Positions 60,960 to 64,000 of a stretch of 64,000 bases of DNA are shown here, one piece after another. How positions within the stretch are numbered: the first letter of the stretch is position 1; each line of letters opens with the position of its first letter. A model generated the notes under the pieces. The model made no database searches, had not been told where the DNA came from, and worked only from the letters and a program-made list of their open reading frames with translations. This DNA is from Furcasterigmium furcatum. Lineage: Eukaryota > Ascomycota > Sordariomycetes > Glomerellales > Plectosphaerellaceae. Location of the stretch: positions 4,404,961 through 4,468,960 of the forward strand of contig BCIA01000006.1 of assembly GCA_001599815.1 (NCBI GenBank). Direction: 5' to 3'. Both the position numbers and the translations under genes were made by a program.

Positions 60960-63413
60960 GACGGGGACACTTTGGGTCATTAATGATTAGGTCATCTGTA
61001 TTGAAGAGTTTAGCTAGGGTACGTAGTAGCATGACAATCATTTGCTTTACGAGACGTTGATGACGGCCGGCTGGGCGGATGGCAAGACAAGACGGGACGG
61101 AGGTCCGGGGGGTTGGAGTCGGAGGCGCGGGCGCGGGCGCTCTTCGGCCGAGAGTTACGGGTTATCTATGTAACGAACGACGTGGAAGGGGATGAGCTGG
61201 GAATCATCGGGTCCGGGGGAGATGGTTGCGGTCCGGGAGATAAGAGAGGTCGTATGGATGTGAGGGCGGCGACGATACGTTGGACAGACGACAGGACAGG
61301 GGATCATGATGTTGCCGTCGCTGACGGCGGTGGAAGTGGTGGCCGCTAGAAGCGGGAACCGGCACTGGCGTTGGTAGCGCGTTGCTGTCCCCACGTTTGG
61401 GGGAAACGTTACATGCGGCCCCCCATCATGATGCACCTTATGCTTGGTTGAGCCGCGGGACCTTGGGAAGCTTAAGCTTGGGCAGCCTCAGTTGGTAGCC
61501 TTCTCCGCACAGGAGGAGAACAGGGGAGAGGAGGGGATAAGACAGCCCTCTCGGTACTGTCGGCGGTGTTGGTGACACGGGGTGGTGGTTATGTGTCAAG
61601 TCTTGAGCGAAGCCAGGCGGGATGCCCTCGTCTCCCTCCATGATGCGACTGACCCCGGGCTTGGGCACGGGACGAGGGAGGTGCCAGTGGATGAGTGGAG
61701 GGATGCGGGACGAATCAGGGAAATCGCCTAGGCACGATCTCGAGATCAGTCCGGCGCGGGGCCAATGGGGCTGTTTGTATTCGGTCCTTTCCATCGGGGG
61801 AGCAGTGCAGAGCGATCGAGGAGCTCGGTCCGCCGTTTGGGAGACCGGGGATTCGGGATGGGACGTGAGAGACAAGACAGGACGTTGAGACGGGTGCAAC
61901 GGTTGTCTTGCAGTTTTCAAGATACGCACACGCCATTGCCCAATACCAGCAAGTCTGAAGTCGGGGTTCGCTGATAGCCATCGATAGACGACGGAAGACA
62001 ATTACAGTCAGTCCATGTGCCGGCGCCACGGCCCAGGTGAGATACGAGAAGGCGAACCGCGGCAAGGATGGTGTGGTGGTGCTGAGTCGCATGGATAAGC
62101 CGAGCGAGTCGGGGATCGACGTCGGCCGTTTGGCGCAACGTGCGGTCGCGGTGGCTGTCACCGGGCCCTGTGGTTCGCCGCCAGAATCCGGGGAATGTCG
62201 CGTGAGGATTGATTGAACTGGGAGAACCTGGAACCCATGCGAATTGCGCCCTCTGCCAGGCGTGTAACGGCGCCAGTCCTGTGCCTGTGCTGTTGTGGTC
62301 ACAGAGGAATCCGAGGTCGACGAGCACAATTCGAGGAGGACAGTACGGCACCCGATAGACTCCCAGATTCCCAGGAAGGTACCTGCCTTCCAGCTCTGTT
62401 TCCTTGTTTCGTTTGGCGGCTTCTTATCGCGCTCTCCACCCGAGTCAGATTGGATGCATTCCATCCGCCGCCCCTGAATGGCTCGTCAACAAGTACCTTC
62501 TCTGGGTGTATCGCTCCCTCCTGCACATATCATTCCACGTGCAAACACATGATGTACCATAGTACAGAAGTACCACCCGAGAACTGGCTGGCTGGCTGCT
62601 GCCAGGAACAACAACAAGGGTGGGGTAAAGCTTCAATTGGCGCCGGCCGTCTCCTGGCGTGTGTTCCGTTCCTCTCCCGCTGTCACGTAGTAAGGTAGCT
62701 TCGGCACCTTGTCGACTTGTCCGACCAGCCTCAGTGCTACTTCGTCAGCCAAAGCCCGGCCTCGATACGTACGGGTGGTGAACGTCAGGGTGCATTCAGA
62801 CCAGACCAGACGGGACCATCCTGCCGGTGCTTTTTTCTGGGCGACTGCTACCACACCACAGACCAGACCCCTAAGTACCCGCAACGCAGTGCAGTGGTGC
62901 AGGTGCACTGCGGTGGAAGGACCGACCCTCCCTCCTTCCCTCCTATTCTTGTCATCTCACTTGACGATCTTCCCTCTAGGGTCCCTAGTCGGTACTTGCC
63001 TGTGGCCTGCTCCTGCCCTTCTCGTCGTCGTACCTACACCCCAAGGACCCAGTATCGAAGCAACAACGTCCCTTCCCGGTGACTTTCAGTCCTTCCTTCC
63101 CCGGCTCCGCACACCTCAGGCGACCTGCTTTTAATAAAGCAACCAGCCGCCCATCGGTTTGCCTCCCCGTCTCTCACCTCACACACCGGCACTTCTGTGC
63201 AAGAAATACAAGTCAAGTACTCCTACTTGCCCAGCCGAATTGGTCTCGCTTCGGCAGATATATTCAGCCTGTTGGTCCTGCTCCCTCACTCAACCTCGCC
63301 CGGCTGTCGACCAGTGCCGAGTCCACCCGTCAACTACCGGCATCACATCCCACCCTCACCACACGCCACACAGACGCCAAGCTCACTGGCCACTGCGAGC
63401 ACTATATCTCAAA
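60960..63413. other. Gene-poor region and promoter/leader of the UNC93-like gene, 2.5 kb
   Basis: There are no supported genes. Frames such as 61438-62001 minus and 61715-62464 minus lack motifs. From about 62.9 kb the sequence is C/T-rich (CCCTCCCTCCTTCCC), typical of a strong fungal promoter and 5' leader. The plus frames at 62717-63082 and 63079-63564 lie in this leader or overlap the true start out of frame. Confidence 0.4.
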
Positions 63414-64000
63414 ATGTCCGACCAGAAGAACGCCGTCAATCCGGCGCAAGAGGTCCATGGGTCCTTTGTTGACGACTCACCCAATGCCGCTCCCGTCGTT
63501 GGATCTCACGATGCGGATTTCGCCCTCCCTGCCGGCCGCAAGTACAAGTCGTGGACCTTCTTAGGCCACAGGTACTGGTACGCCTCGCCGCGCATGCAGC
63601 TGCTCCTCGTTTCTTTCGTCTGTTTCCTCTGCCCCGGCATGTTCAACGCCCTCAGCGGCCTCGGAGGCGGTGGCCAGGTCAACCCCAAGGCCCAGGCCGA
63701 CGCCAGCACCGCCCTCTACAGCACCTTTGCCGTCGTCGGTTTCTTCGCCGGCTCCGTCGCCAACCGCATCGGCCTTCGCCTGACCCTGTCCTTTGGCGGC
63801 GTCGGATACTGCGTCTACTCGGCCAGCTTCTTGTCTTACAGCCACACGCAGAACCACGGCTTCGTCGTCTTCGCCGGCGCATTGCTCGGTGTGTGCGCCG
63901 GTCTCCTCTGGACCGCCCAGGGTGCCGTCATGATGTCCTACCCCCCTGAGAACGAGAAGGGACGCTACATCTCCTGGTTCTGGATCATCTTCAACTTGGG
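63414..64000 (+). CDS. UNC93-like MFS transporter, 5' part only
   Basis: Open from ATG 63414 to the window end, 195 codons, so truncated by the window. After about 45 cytosolic residues comes WTFLGHRYWYASPRMQLLL, the conserved entry of fungal UNC93-like (DUF895-type) proteins. It is followed by SFVCFLCPGMFNALSGLGGG in the first membrane span, ALYSTFAVVGFFAGSVANR, GVGYCVYSASFLSY and LLGVCAGLLWTAQGAVMMSY, and then the loop PPENEKGRYISWFWIIF. This loop between TM5 and TM6 is a strong family mark. It lies in a membrane, but its substrate is unknown; members are often called putative ion or metabolite permeases. Start choice: the ATG lies shortly after a C-rich leader with CAAAATG context, and the domain begins about 45 residues on, as usual for the family. 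Confidence 0.88.
   Translation, partial: MSDQKNAVNPAQEVHGSFVDDSPNAAPVVGSHDADFALPAGRKYKSWTFLGHRYWYASPRMQLLLVSFVCFLCPGMFNALSGLGGGGQVNPKAQADASTALYSTFAVVGFFAGSVANRIGLRLTLSFGGVGYCVYSASFLSYSHTQNHGFVVFAGALLGVCAGLLWTAQGAVMMSYPPENEKGRYISWFWIIFNL

Noticed and set aside
63079..63564. 161-codon plus-strand ORF
   Set aside because: It overlaps the start of the UNC93-like gene in a different frame and lacks any motif, whereas the frame from 63414 shows the full family pattern.

Overview
The window reads as nuclear DNA of a filamentous ascomycete, most likely a Sordariomycete-type mould. Most genes are split by introns of about 50-85 bp with GT/AG ends. The gene types fit this: a Zn2Cys6 regulator, several MFS permeases, an SH3-RasGEF of Cdc25 type, an APP1-type phosphatase, a DUF1593 protein, serine/threonine-rich secreted proteins and one intron-containing tRNA. 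I do not name a species.

1-6.1 kb: a compact four-gene group. An amidase (cut by the window start) and a DUF3237 protein share an upstream region. An MFS permease and a Zn2Cys6 regulator share another. The layout suggests a small regulated uptake and catabolic cluster. 6.3-8.6 kb: two lineage-type proteins of unknown function. 9-12.3 kb: a D-2-hydroxyacid dehydrogenase and a short-chain dehydrogenase, both with N-termini that look mitochondrial. 13.7-14.9 kb: a single-pass cell-surface protein. 15.7-19.8 kb: a sugar permease divergent from a DUF1593 nucleoside-hydrolase-like protein, probably a sugar or plant-wall utilisation pair. 20-22.7 kb: a carbonyl-reductase-type SDR and an APP1-like phosphatidate phosphatase, convergent.

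24-45.3 kb is an accessory stretch. It holds a small six-cysteine secreted protein, a probably frame-disrupted gene, and a small cysteine-rich protein with a hydrophobic tail. Then comes the dominant feature of the window: one uninterrupted 15.2-kb reading frame for a 5,056-residue mucin- or adhesin-like secreted protein. It has a signal peptide, a Gly/Ser/Asp/Pro zone, a very long Ser/Thr/Glu zone, an almost pure Ser/Thr zone, and a folded C-terminal domain resembling fungal DUF6923. Downstream lie a decayed gene, an exactly phased 31-bp minisatellite and a tRNA-Pro(AGG) gene.

45.3-64 kb is sparse. It holds a secreted endonuclease/exonuclease/phosphatase-fold enzyme fused to a jacalin-like domain, a Ras guanine-nucleotide exchange factor preceded by more than 5 kb without a convincing gene, a possible HET-protein C-terminal fragment, and the start of an UNC93-like MFS gene that runs off the window. 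Splice sites were read by eye and checked for reading phase. Domain names come from motif recognition, with no database search.
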